Assembly (NCBI GenBank): GCA_022592445.1
Contig: JABYQR010000299.1
Coordinates: 1 to 55,451, forward strand
Direction of reading: 5' to 3'
DNA length: 55,451 bases
Origin: Cytidiella melzeri
Taxonomy: Eukaryota; Basidiomycota; Agaricomycetes; Polyporales; Irpicaceae
Shown here: positions 1-10,817 of the stretch, piece after piece
Position numbering within the stretch: position 1 is the first letter of the stretch
Layout: each line of letters starts with the position of its first letter
Position numbers and translations under genes: made by a program
The notes under the pieces: model-generated
Told to the model about the DNA's origin: nothing
Database searches by the model: none
What the model saw: only the letters and a program-made list of their open reading frames with translations

Positions 1-2338
1 TGGGGATACAAAGTACTTCGTTCCCGAAGCTGTTCTTTGTAAAGAGGAACCCATTGTGCTCTGTGAACGCGCAGTATTTCTTTGGTGCTTGTTCGACCTT
101 CAAGAGTGTTGGGTCGGACTTGTATCCTTAACGGATGATGTCCTCGAAGTTATTGAGCAGTTTCATCCTTTCAGATAGTGGTGCAATGTCCTCGCTGGGT
201 CTTCGCAATACTCCTCAAGTTTGTCAGCTTCCGCATTGTGTTCTTTGAGCTCTTCACGGGAACAATACTTGGTCAAGGGTTTCCCCACTTGTGCAGATCA
301 GAGCTCTGCTCTCCTTTCCTTGGGTAGTTTGTGACCTTCTGGGTCAAATCAGATGTCGTTGTTGATGTAGTTGTCAAACAGATGGGTTTCCGCAGGGTTG
401 TCGCTCGCGTAGTAGCGAGATAGGCAGTCAGCCACCTTGTTAAGTTCACCTTTCACGTAGATTATTTTGTAATCAAAACGTTTGAGGTATTCCATCCAGT
501 GCGTCTGCCGTGGAGAAAAGTTAGGTTGTGTCTTGGAGAACTCTAACGCCTTATGGTCCGTGACTATACTGATGGGGTGACCCATGGGTTTGTCCTCCCA
601 TTTCAGCAGGGCTTCGAGGATGGCTATGGTTTCCATCTCGAATATGCGGTAAGCATGTTGTGCCACTGTGAATTTCTTGGACATAAATCCGGCTGGCCTT
701 CACGAATGCCACTCAGGGCCTTGCCCGTATACGGCCCCAACACCAGAGATGGAGGCATCGCATATTACCCACATGGGCTCCTTGAGCCTGGGGTCTATAG
801 GCCTGAGTATGGGCACCCTGCACGCGAGCTACTTGATTAGACTGAAAGCAGTTCTTGTGCAGGGCCTTCCAATGGAAGATGTGGCCGTTCCGCAAAATTT
901 TGGCGAGGGGTCCAGTGTAAGATGAGACGTCAGGCATAAATTGTGCTAAGTATTGCACCAGTCCAAGGAACCTTTGGATGTCACCGTAGTCCCTGGGTGT
1001 GCGCCACTCGTGCACCTTGGCCATCTTATCAGCACTTGCGTGTAGGCCTCAGTTATCTATGACATGGCCCAGGCAGTCCATCCTTTCGAAGTAGAGATCA
1101 CATTTGGACGCCTTGAGGTACAGTTTGGCGGACCTGAGGCAGTCAAATATGAGTTTGAGGTGTCCCTCGTGCTCGACAATACTGTCTGAGAAAATGAATA
1201 TGTCGTCGAGATATACATAGATGAAGTGTCCTATGTAGTCTCGGAAGATGTGCGTCATGAGACGCTGGAAGGTAGATGGTGTGTTGCAATCTCCTTGCTG
1301 CATAACGAGGCTGAGCATCATGCCATACACTGTAGCAAATGCGGTCTTGTGGACATCCTCTGGGACTATATGCACTTGTTTGTACGCGTTGCAAAGGTTG
1401 ATCTTCAACCTGTACTTAGCCCTTGCTACGTCCATGTGGATTTGTCCCTGGTCAGGAAATGGGGATACGATGTGCACTGTATTGTTGTTTTGTTGACGGA
1501 AATTGAACACAGTTCTTAACGAGCCGTCCTTCTTGGGAAGGCAGAGCATTGTCGCGGCTTGGGGAACGTTTTGGAACGTCCACCATCCTGCTTGCTCATA
1601 TCTTTCAATTTTCTCTAGCAGTTTTGGCTTGAGTGCATCTGGGCACCTCGGATGGTGATACCTGTACTTATGACTTTTGTCGATTATGGGTATCGTGTGG
1701 TTTATTTCGCGTATGGGAGGTAGTTTCCCCAGGTCCCCGGACATGATGTCCGCATAATCTGAAGCCCAGTGGGCTCTCAAGTGGAGTAAGTCCTTTTCGG
1801 ACAATTCAGGAGAGCCTTTCAGCCTGTGTAAGTCAATATTATGGAAACATTTGCGAGTTGAGCTTGCTGCTTGCACCGCTATAGAGTCCAGCTCTGATGC
1901 ATTTGGTGGGGGGCTTGCACCCTTCGATAGTCAATCCCTTTGGGAAGGTTTGGATGTGAGCTTTTGCTCCCAAGTGGACTTGCACTTTATCATCTTGTCC
2001 GTCCCTTTCCCTTCAAGAGTAGGCACGGGGTCTGCGCCGAATCGTATGGTGTTGCGCGTGAAGTCCATCACCACGTTGTGTTTGCGCATGAAGGGCATGC
2101 CAAGTACCATGTCGTAATGGTCAATATTGACCACGTCGAAGTAGAGGTTGAAGGTGGAGCCACCCACCTTTAACCTCTCCTGCACTCTGAAATTAATCTT
2201 TGAGCGGCTGCCCACGCAACCCAACTGTAGCCCAACAGGTTTCTCTTATGGGAAAGTAGTGATCTTAGCCACACAGGCGTACAACGGGCTTATTGCATAT
2301 ATTGAGGATCCTGTGTCTAGTAAGATGTTGGCTGTGAG
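1..2338 (-). pseudogene. E1 gypsy pol remnant: protease, RT, RNase H, start of integrase linker
   Basis: Degenerate Ty3/gypsy pol, read leftward. The retropepsin motif DTGSS lies at about 2305-2319, followed by the flap-side motif VLGMPF near 2110. Reverse transcriptase occupies 1876-1049, with YLDD at 1202-1213. RNase H runs through 1024-349, including DASISGVGAVYG and a TDHKAL-type motif. The RNase H-integrase spacer continues to position 1 and leaves the window. The frame is broken by in-frame TAA at 2246-2248, TGA at 1049-1051, TGA at 700-702, TAA at 128-130, and a 1-bp frameshift near 800. Most stops fit C-to-T change of CGA or CAA. The element cannot make a functional polyprotein. Family assignment is firm; subfamily is not determined. 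Confidence 0.9.
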
Positions 2339-3090
2339 TGTTGTGGATGGCCCAACTAGCCCTTATTTTTCGCAAATTACCTCTTATTTTTATCTGTAAA
2401 ACTCTGGGCTACAACCCAGTTGCAATCCTCTTTGCACAAAACCCTTGCATATCTATTAAGCGCCCGTATCACGTAGCTTAGATGCTCCGCTCGGTCACAT
2501 TACTTGCTACTACGTCACACTGGCATGTGACTCAGCTTAAGTAAGACCACATGGCTACAACCACATGGCTCAGCCCATAGCTAGGGTTTGACGTCATAGA
2601 TACCGTTCACATGTACTCCTTTTGTTCTTTCCCTATTGTTCTCTTTATGGAAGGATTCTCACAGGTGTGGGAATGGAATACAATAGTTGGTCTCCTTTTA
2701 GATAGATTCTCTCACAAGTAGAGTTCTTGGCAAGGCCTAGACAATAGCTATTGTTCTCCTTTAGGTAGTTCTTTTGTTCTTCGTTCACACGGCTTCTTGC
2801 AAAGCCTGCCCTCAACATGGTCTGTGCACAGGTCCCTGAAGTCTATATATACAGCTGCATGTACGCTCCCAGCCCCCATCTCGACCTCTTGGTCTTTACT
2901 GGGCTAGGTAAGCCACCCCCTCTTGTACTACATAGCGGGTAGTATCAATACTAACTTGGTCTTTACTGGGCTAGCTTACTGAATAAGTTTGATAGCTGGT
3001 GAATGCATTGTGCTTCACGTCTGCCACCACCTCCTCGTCTTCATCCACATCGTGTCCCTGTTTGTCACGTCGAGCCCTGTCTCCGTGTCA
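2339..3090 (+). repeat. Solo LTR, family S, copy 1
   Basis: 752-bp LTR beginning TGTTGTGG and ending GTGTCA. It is flanked by a perfect 5-bp duplication GTGAG (2334-2338 and 3091-3095). A TATA box (TATATATA) lies near 2845, so transcription would run on the + strand. The motif TCTTTACTGGGCTAG occurs twice downstream of it. It sits between the gag-linker and the protease of E1 in opposite orientation. Removing it with one duplication copy rejoins the E1 frame just before the protease. Copies 2 (4298-5040) and 3 (46740-47468) belong to the same family. No internal region of the parent element is present. Confidence 0.9.
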
Positions 3091-4297
3091 GTGAGGCCGT
3101 TTATCGTGCCATGTATGGTTACACAGCGTGACTTCAACTTTGGGCGAGGTCTAGCTTCACTCGTAGTCTTCATCGCTGCACATTGTCCGTGCTTGTCTGC
3201 AAGACAAAAGAGGTTTTCCCCTGCTGTAGGTATCACTCGTGTCCCAAATGCCGTTTCCGGGTCAGGATAGTTATCCCCTTCATTGTACCAGTCGTCGTAA
3301 TACCCCCCGTTAGAGGTGTACTCCTGGAGAGTGTATTGGACAACGTCATTGGGGTATTGCGAGACTGTAGGTACCCTGTTGTCGAGGGGTTCATCTTCTG
3401 ACGTTGGTATCAGGTCAGGTAAGGACTCATTGTCGAGTCTTTGACGGGTATTATTTGTCAAGTCGTGAAGATCACGAGCAGCCTGTACGGCCATCTAACC
3501 CAGGGTGGTTTGAACTCTTTCGAGCATTCCATCCCATTGTTCGCGGCAAGTACGCTCTGGAGCTAGTACCAACGCTATTGAGGTTTTCCTCTGGAGTCCT
3601 GTCACAGGTGATGCCAGGTCAATGACCCGGCTGACGATGGCCATGTCTGTCTGCATTGTGTGGTTTTCCTTGAGTAATTGTCTGAATATATTGAGGAGTT
3701 GTTTGATTTGTGCGTGGTCTTCTCACGACGTGGGCCGTGGTATGCCTGGGAGTACCCTTCTCCACAGGTAATCCATTGATTCTCGGTCCTCATTTGTCAC
3801 TAGATTGTCTGACAATCACACCACCGTAAGCCCAGTGATGAGGTGTTCCAGTGTCAATCGTAGCGAATGTAGATTGAGGTGAGCTGCACTGCTGGCTGCC
3901 AGGGAGGCTTGTGCCTATGTAGCCGTCGCAGCTGGTATGGGGAGTGATTAGGGGAGCTGATTTTGTCCTTGGTTAGGACCCTCCTCTTCATCCGGTTTGT
4001 CTTGCTGAGAATATAATCTCATGCCTGCAAACCATCCGTCGTCTGAGTCAGAGCCATAATCATTGTTGATGAGGTCGTGTTCTTCTCCAGCGGCCTCCTC
4101 ACTAGAGTCATATTGTTCTCCATTGGGGTTGTCCCCCAGGTCGTCTGAGTTCAAGTCCATTTGGTCCTGCGGCTCAGGTTCGTCCTTTTGTTCGTCTGAT
4201 TCCTCTCCTACGGTTTCCATAGCGCGGAATCCGGGTTTGTCATGATCACTTGCATAGTGACTGTACTTGTTACATTTGTAGCACTGGACCTTGGACA
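3091..4297 (-). pseudogene. E1 gag C-terminus and gag-pol linker
   Basis: E1 coding remnant between the two solo LTRs. Near 4250-4285 there is a zinc-knuckle relic, CYKCNKYSHYASDH, in which the last ligand is His instead of the usual Cys. An acidic linker rich in D, E and Q follows (to about 3948). Open frames then continue to 3494-3091, ending in GTINGL, which joins the protease across the inserted LTR. At least one frameshift separates 3948 from 3494. This was nucleic-acid-binding gag sequence leading into pol. The family assignment rests on the knuckle position and continuity with the flanking gag and protease. Confidence 0.75.
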
Positions 4298-5040
4298 TGA
4301 CATGGAGACGGGGCTCGACGTGACAGACAGGGACACGATGTGGATATCAACGAGGAGGTGGTGGCAGGCGTGTAGCACAGTTCTCTCACCAGCTATCAGA
4401 CTTTATACAAGTATCTAGCCCAGTAAAGACCAAGTTAGTATTGTTACTACCAGCTACGTAGTACAAGAGGGGGTTGCTTACCTAGCCCAGTAAAGACCAA
4501 GAGGTCGAGATGGGGGGCTAGGAGCGTACATCAGCATCTTATATAGACTTCAGGGACCTGCGCACAGACCATGTTGAGGGCAGGCTTTGCAAGAAGCCAT
4601 GTGAACAAAGAACAAAAGATCTATTTAAAGGAGAACAATAGCTATTGTCTAGACCTTGCCAAGAACTCTACTCGTGAGAGAATTTATCTAAAAGGAGACC
4701 AACTATTGTATTCCATTCCCACACCTGTGAGAACATTCTTCCATAAAGAGAACAATAGGGAAAGAACAATAAGGAGCCCATGTGGATGGTATCTATGACG
4801 TCAAACCCTAGCTATGGGCTGAGCCATGTGGTCTTACTTAAGCTAAGTCACATGCCAGTGTGACGTAGTAGCAAGTAATGTGACCGTGTGGAGCGTCTAA
4901 GCCACGTGATACGGGCGCTTAATAGACGTGAAAAGGAGTTTATGCAGAAAAGGTTGCAACTGGGTTGCAACCCGGAGTTTTACAGATAAAAACAAGAGGT
5001 AAATTGCAAAACTTAAGGGCTAGTTGGGCCATCCACGACA
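4298..5040 (-). repeat. Solo LTR, family S, copy 2
   Basis: 743-bp LTR, reverse complement of the unit at 2339-3090. It begins TGACATGG on the + strand and ends CCACGACA. Flanks are GGACA (4293-4297) and GGACG (5041-5045), a 4-of-5 match, so one duplication base has probably mutated. It interrupts E1 just upstream of the zinc knuckle. It has the same TATA region and doubled CTAGCCCAGTAAAGACC motif as the other copies. Confidence 0.8.
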
Positions 5041-7511
5041 GGACGGATTTGTTGGAGGCTTCCTTTCCCCTCCATGGCTCGGCCGTGCTGCAGTACCTGT
5101 GCTTCGGGTCGGTCCCGTGCTAGCAGACTGTCCGGCTCCTGTGCCCTGGATGGGGTGTTGAGTGAGTCAGTTACCCGATCAATTTGGGTGGTCGGTACGA
5201 CGCAGTTGAGGTCCTTGCGGACGCCTGAGTTAATGCCTCTGACTGAATGACGCGGGCTGCCCTTTTTCCTTAGTTGGGTGGTCATTGGGGTTGCCCCTGC
5301 TTGATCTCGAAGTGTGCTCGCTTGGTCTCTGTTGAGTGCAAGCACTCCTCTGTCTCTGGAAAAGACAAGCAGTCTTGTCTGCGTTTTCAATGGATAGAGC
5401 CTCTGTTAGGAGTTCCTCAATGACTGTCCCTTCGGCGGTCATCTTACTGTTGCGCATTATTGCGGCGGATATGTTTTCTGGTAGTTCCCTAAGGAACTTG
5501 CGTCGGAACTCGTAATTGCTAGGGTGTTCCACAATCTGTTTGGCGTACTTGAGCATGTCTGAGTACAGTCCGGACACGCCGTTCCTGGCTTGGTACTGTA
5601 CTCGCTCGTACCTTTTGGTTGCGAGTTGTATAGTCGCTTGATGTACAAAGCATGTATGTAGTTCTATAATGACTTCCGTGAATGTCCAGTAGTCACGATT
5701 ACTGAACGGGTCCATTATTTCGGAGTTGTACCAGGTGAGGGCGTTTCCCTTGAGGGATTCCCATAGTATTATGATTCTCGCGTAATTGTTGGATAGGCCC
5801 ACAAGCCTGGTAATCCAAAAGTACCTCACTAGGTTCTTCAGCCATTAATGGAAGATTTCGACGTCGTCTTCCCTGCCATATGCAGCTGGGGCTGTCACCT
5901 TAAATTGTTTGCTTAACTGAGACAGGTCCTCTGGCTCGACCTCCATGATCTGTTTGAGCTGTTGGAGGATATACTCTGTGCTGTTATTGTTCAGCCTCGC
6001 TGTTGCGGTAGGTACTGCTCTGTAGGCAGATACAGAGTGCGCCGTTACCGGCTGTGCCATGTTTCGCGCTGCTGGAGCGGAAACGAAGTATCAAGGGTTG
6101 ACTCCTCTAGTTGGTATGCTGGGAGGGAGATTCCTTGCCCTTCCCCTTTGTGACGTGGGGTCGGGGGGAGGACCCCTTGGGATCCCTGCGTGCGAGTACA
6201 AGTCGGAGCTTTCCCTACTGTTGTCTTCACCTTTTGGGAACTTGGACACACCGGTTCGCCGCTGACTCCTCGTCGAGCGAGTGTAACGGCAATTAGGATT
6301 GGTGTGGGGCAACCTTTCCCTTGGTGCAGGGCCACTTTCCGTGGTTGCGTTCCTGTTTGCTGCTAGGCCAGCCTCTCCAAGCCGAGTGGCTTGGTCCTTC
6401 CCTGCGCGAGCAGATATTGCATTCTCCTCAGTCATCATTCAAGGAGTGCGTTAGTCTATATTGGTGTACCACGCCTCTTTGTTGCTAGTGGCAATTACTT
6501 CGGCACCCATGGTCTCTGGGTTTTTGTCTGGATTTGTAGTTGGGCCCTTTGAGGGTACCTCTACTGGTGTTGGTTGCCCAACATGTTCTTTGGCCGCCTT
6601 GCGGCGGCTTACCTTGTTGTCGACCGCGTCCATGTTGAACGCTTTGAAGCTGTCGTGAAGACCATGTATTAGGTTGTGGTTCCAGTCCTCAACCCGCTGA
6701 AACCTTTCCTCCTGCTCTCTTTGCTTGTGCCTCAACTCTCTGTATGCGGTCCTGCTCTTCTTCAGACCTTGTTAGGTTTGCAGCATCACATTCGTGAGCT
6801 CTGTGTCGAACGGGCCTTCAGCCCTTCGTTCTTCTCAAACTGGTTCAATTTGGCTTTTTGCCAATTTCAATGGGTCCCCTTCTGGTGTCACATGGTGCTA
6901 CTGATTGGGCTCTTCAGTGGAGGGCGAGTTGCCTCGTCTCCACTGGGAGGTTCCTGCGCTTGCACGCGTGGGGCTTTCAGCTGTTGCTGTGCCTCCATTG
7001 CATCCGTGAGGACTCCGGTGATTGCTGAGGGTTTCCCCTCGTGTGCGGCCACCTTTGAAGTGATGGTCTTGGTCAAAGAAGATTGGGTGGGCGCTTTTTT
7101 GCCTTGCCACCCATCTCAGACGTTTGTGAATGTCCGACCCATCAACTTGAGTTCATCAGGGTTGCCCTTTTGGGCCTGCAATGGATCTTCTTCGGCCTCG
7201 TGCTCACTCTTGAGCATGATGGCCACGTTTCTGGCATTGGCCTCGCTGGTCGCGTGACTGACGGCTGATATGGATTGGCCGTGGGCCGTTTGCCACGAAT
7301 TGGACGTTTTGCGCAATTTTGGGTTTTTCTTAGCCTCTGACATCTGGGATCTTCTGAATGTGTCCGGGGTGTCAGGGTCTGGGTTTTGTTGGGCGTGTAG
7401 ATAATCTTCTTGGTATTGTAGAGTGTGGTAGAGTAGAGTGGGATTGGGGTAGGATGTAGGAAAATTTGGGTACTTAAAAAAGTGTAAGGTTGTTCTTTCT
7501 GAGCGCACACA
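5041..7511 (-). pseudogene. E1 gag remnant
   Basis: Broken gag of the E1 gypsy element. The best part is 6060-5230: an N-terminal stretch starting MAQPVTAHSV, then a retrotransposon-gag capsid-like domain with WESLKGNALTWYN and KFLRELPE motifs. The two parts are in one frame, interrupted by a single TAA at 5845-5847, as expected from a C-to-T change of CAA. Further upstream, at 7342-6091, several short overlapping frames rich in K, E, R and Q look like an N-terminal gag extension split by frameshifts. The 5040-5390 stretch leads into the knuckle beyond the inserted LTR. The capsid part is secure; the start of the protein is not. Confidence 0.75.
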
Positions 7512-7714
7512 AGGTAAGTCTGACCAATATGTATTCGGAACCTACGTGTGTACAAGATAAAAAGATGGTCTCTAAATCTACCAGATCTCAGTCCTAAATA
7601 CTGAGATCTGCTACTGCGTAGTACTACTATATACGGTATGCTATTTTTCCACAACGGGCGCTGGCCCACTATCTAATCAATATGAGTAAAAGGCCAGATC
7701 TACTGATCTGGCCT
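7512..7714 (-). promoter_or_regulatory. Probable E1 5' LTR or leader region with two perfect hairpins
   Basis: No coding sequence. A TATATA box lies at 7628-7633, in the right place to drive E1 leftward. There are two perfect inverted repeats: an 11-bp stem with 7-nt loop at 7582-7610, and a 10-bp stem with 4-nt loop at 7691-7714. Both stems contain CAGATC. The LTR boundaries could not be fixed because no second copy is in the window. The second hairpin marks the junction with the truncated gag of E3. Confidence 0.4.
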
Positions 7715-8600
7715 CAGGATGCTTGCGCATCAAGTAGTGCTTGTGCACATGTACCAAGCCCTAGCAATAGCCCATGGTCCAGCCGTCCCTCCGTTCATGT
7801 AGCTGAGTATGCAAACAATCTTGTGTATGGCTAGAGCAAATTGCTTGGGCTGCATCCTGATGTACATCAACATGTTGGTCCACCATTCATCAAACTTCTT
7901 GGCTCTGCCATCAAAGTCTTGGGGATGACGGAGTTTGAGCTTCTCCCACTCACTTTCAGGTGGTGCTCAGTGATTGGTTAGGGCGTCGGAGTATCTGTCA
8001 AAGGGGTACTTGGGGTCGAAAGGGTCTAATTGTCTCCTTTTCTCATCACCTTCCCTATCATAGGGTCGAAAGAGGGGTTGATGTGGGTCTGGGGCTGAAG
8101 AATTGTTGTTATCAGGGGTAGTGAATGGTGTAAATGGCCTTTGTTCTCCTTCAGTCTTTGGTGCTTGGGTACCTGCTGTTTGTCCAGTACCTTTGGCTGG
8201 TATTGCTTCTTCAAGGGTACTCATTGTTGGCTTTGGTGCTACTGTAAGTTCTTCTAACAATAGTGGTGGTGTGTTAGTAGCAGATGGTACTTCTGCTCGT
8301 CTCTTGTCGCGTCTTCTGGCTTCTTGCAAGTGTTGCTCAACTTGGGCAATGTGCACAAGTTCAAAGTCTGGGTGTGGCGGTCTTACTGTTTGTTTTTCTA
8401 GTTCGCAATTGGGACAAATGTCAGCTTTGCAATGTTCCCACTTGTAGTCTTGGTCAAGATAGACGTCTTGTTTCTTCTTGTAGAAAAGGTGTGGCTTTCA
8501 GTAACAGGGGAGGGACGTTTCAGCTCCTACTGTCATATGCTCCTGATGTCTGATGTGTCCAGTTGCTGCTTCCCATCCAGGGTAAGGCTAGCGAGGATGA
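7715..8600 (-). pseudogene. E3 gypsy gag fragment
   Basis: N-terminal part of a gag protein, read leftward from the LTR at 8689. A Cys/His-containing stretch (HCKADICPNC) lies near 8415-8440. It is followed by MHIAQVEQHLQEARRRDKRR (from 8356) and a P/T-rich linker. In another frame at 7960-7735 comes a capsid-like stretch (FDGRAKKFDEWW, then SYMNGGTAGPWA), which is characteristic of gypsy gag in Agaricomycetes. A frameshift or stop near 7970 separates the two. The gene ends abruptly at about 7730 by truncation. The rest of gag and all pol are missing. Confidence 0.65.
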
Positions 8601-8688
8601 TAAGGGATTGCTGCAAGATCGCAGTTGTTGCCAATTGAGTTGATCTTCTTGGTGCACGGGGTAGACCCAGAAGAGTCTATCCAAACGT

Positions 8689-9060
8689 TGAGACCAACTA
8701 TTGTCAAGTCAGAACCCCTTGGTGTAACTACACACAAGGTCTAATGATGGTCTAGGCCACGCAGTCACTGTCAAGCATAGTGCCAGACAGATGATGGTTC
8801 GATAGAAGGAATATTGATACGAAGTGGATAGACTGAGGTTTCAGCCCCATGTCTAGTGGCTATTTATACATATTGACCTAACTACTTTTGGACCGGTCCA
8901 AAGTGGTGGTAGCAAATCGGAGGAATAGAAAGGAAAAACAATACACAGAGAACAATAGCTGCTTTGGAAAGCCAATGGGAGAAAAGACCGTCAAGGCGTG
9001 GAATTAGGTCCGAGGTTTGAATGGACACAGGGAGACAATCAATGACATAATAGTCCGTGT
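8689..9060 (-). repeat. E3 5' LTR (family B), right end uncertain
   Basis: LTR in minus orientation, inverted relative to the related LTR at 18208-18854. Shared blocks include the TATA region (TATAAATAG, near 8860-8870) and the sequence around CAAGTCAGAACCCCTTGG (8706-8723). The minus-strand end GGTCTCA at 8689 is followed by AACGTTTGGATAGACTC, a candidate primer-binding site. E2 has a similar TTTGGATAAGACTG directly after its 5' LTR. The upstream boundary near 9060 is approximate. Confidence 0.6.
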
Positions 9061-9079
9061 TGAACGGAGGCGTTGTGGA

Positions 9080-9470
9080 TCAGGGAATGATGGAGGAAGA
9101 ACGAGTTGGATTGTCAAAGCAAGTGTAAAGAAGATAACTGGTTATCAGGATAATCGAAGAAGTGAAGAAAAATAATGGGGTGTGAAGACCGTTTGTAACA
9201 GCCAGTGAGGTTAAACTGAATGAGCTCGCACTTGTGGTTTTCTCCCTCAAACGTAGGAGAGAGCCAGCAGTCGGGATGTGAGGCAATGGGGCAATCACAG
9301 TTGGGGGTACAAAAGGACTGGATCACAGGGGAACAGGGTGGTCACTTTGCGTATCACAGTAGGAGCAGTTTTAAAGCAAATCTGCCACAAAGGCCAGGGA
9401 GCTCGCTGGCAAGGGTGATTTTGTTGATGATCTTCTGAAAAGGACAGAAGGCTCTAAAGAAGGTTCTGGC
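9080..9470 (-). pseudogene. Old family X ORF fragment
   Basis: Diverged partial copy of the family X protein (compare 38073-38600). Recognisable pieces in order are NCSYCDTQSDHP, then FVP, then NCDCP, HPDCWLSP and FEGENHKCELIQFNL. Stop codons lie in the linker (TAA and TGA). It shows that family X has been present a long time and that the C-terminal cysteine pattern is the best conserved part. No element ends are recognisable here. Confidence 0.65.
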
Positions 9471-9589
9471 AGAGTTGTTGGTGCTGGTGGGATAGAATAG
9501 TGACACAGTATCTTGCAACATGGACGATAGGGACAGCAATTGTCCAGTAAGTGAGGAACGGGGGGACAATAGCAACAAACTTGGGGAAC

Positions 9590-9992
9590 GGAATCCAGCG
9601 CTTATCAGGCACTTATCAAGCACTTATTCAGGCGCTTATTTCAGCGCCTACCAAGTGATGCGCTGATGCGCCCTCTGTCTCTGATGTGCTGATGTGCTTC
9701 TTTCCTCATCTGTGTATCACATGATAGAACTCTCTGGAACCTTGTGGAACATGCTGGAATTATGATGTCATAGTATAGAACATTTCATTAGATGATGTCA
9801 TTGGAAAAGTCTAGCCTTGGGACTGGGTCATGGGGTCAGGTCATGGGGACAATTGCTATTGGTTGATTATTGAAGTGGCACCACTAGGGCATAGGGCATG
9901 CTTAGCAAGGTTGATTACTTTGCTTACTCATGTAGGTATTAGAAGTCTTAGGGTAGTACCTGGGGTCCTTCCCTTCATGTATATATAGAGGC
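9590..9992 (+). repeat. Inverted, diverged copy of the E2 LTR (left palindrome arm)
   Basis: This stretch is the reverse complement of the LTR at 10014-10430, with roughly one mismatch in ten and an indel of about 30 bp. The two arms meet at a 21-nt loop (9993-10013), flanked by GTATATATAGAGGC-type stem sequence. It is probably an older LTR of the same family lying head-to-head with the E2 LTR. The left end is fuzzy between 9490 and 9600. Confidence 0.7.
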
Positions 9993-10581
9993 AGGGGATA
10001 TGCCCTCAGGAGTGCCTCTATATATACATGAAGGGGAGGACCCCAGGTACTACCCTAAGACCCCTAATACCTACATGAGTAAGCGAAGTAATCTACCTTA
10101 CTAAGCATGCCCTATGCCCTAGTGGTGCCACTTCAATAATCAACCAATAGCAATTGTCCCCATGACCTGACCCCATGACCCAGCTCCAAGGCTAGACTTG
10201 TTCTAGCTTGTTCTAAGACAAGGCTAGACTTTTCCAGAAGGTTCTAAGAACTATGACATCATCTCATGGAATGTTCTATACTATGACATCATAGTTCCAG
10301 CATGTTCCACAATGTTCCAGAGAGTTCTATCATGTGATACACAGATAAGGAAAGGAGCGCATCAGCGCATCAGAGACAGGAGGCGCATCAGCGCATCAAT
10401 TGATAGGCACTGAGAATAAGCGCCGGAATAGGCGCCTGATAAGCGCCAGATAAGCGCTGGATAAGCGCCTAAATAGACGCCGGATAAGCGCTGGATAAGC
10501 GCTTGACAAGCACTTAAATATTCCCAATAATACCGTTGCCTGGTAAGGCAAGTCTTGTAGAAACATTGAAAATCTGTGACA
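9991..10581 (-). repeat. E2 3' LTR, truncated
   Basis: Positions 9993-10581 are identical by eye to 17619-18207 in the 5' LTR. On the minus strand it begins TGTCACAG directly after a G-run purine tract (minus strand of 10582-10592), the normal position for a 3' LTR. It lacks the last ~134 bp present in the 5' LTR and stops at the palindrome centre. Tandem GATAAGCGC-like units lie at 10425-10515. Confidence 0.85.
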
Positions 10582-10817
10582 TTACCCCCCCTTCTTGCTT
10601 TGAACTCCGTGCAAAGAGTTTTGAACGAACACCTTGGTCATTGAGTCCACTTTTTCACCATTGTCAAGAGGGTGCCTAAGCAGTTCCGAGTGACTCTAGC
10701 GGCTTCTACCGACGCCCCTGACGGGGTTCACACCTCATTGGCTGATGGTAGTCTAGTCCGTATCCTCCTTGGTTGCGTCATTGGATCGTGGATGATCCTT
10801 GGTGTGTTGTTCGTGAC
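10582..10817 (-). other. E2 3' untranslated region with polypurine tract
   Basis: Between the pol stop and the 3' LTR. The LTR-proximal end reads AAGAAGGGGGGGTAA on the minus strand, a typical polypurine tract for plus-strand priming. No ORF. Confidence 0.75.

Noticed and set aside
2339..5040. Inverted repeats 2339-3090 and 4298-5040 as terminal repeats of one DNA transposon
   Set aside because: Each has its own target duplication, a third copy stands alone at 46740-47468, and the sequence between them is E1 gag-pol.
6676..7257. 193-codon plus-strand ORF
   Set aside because: Lies antisense to the E1 gag remnant; composition fits a shadow frame.
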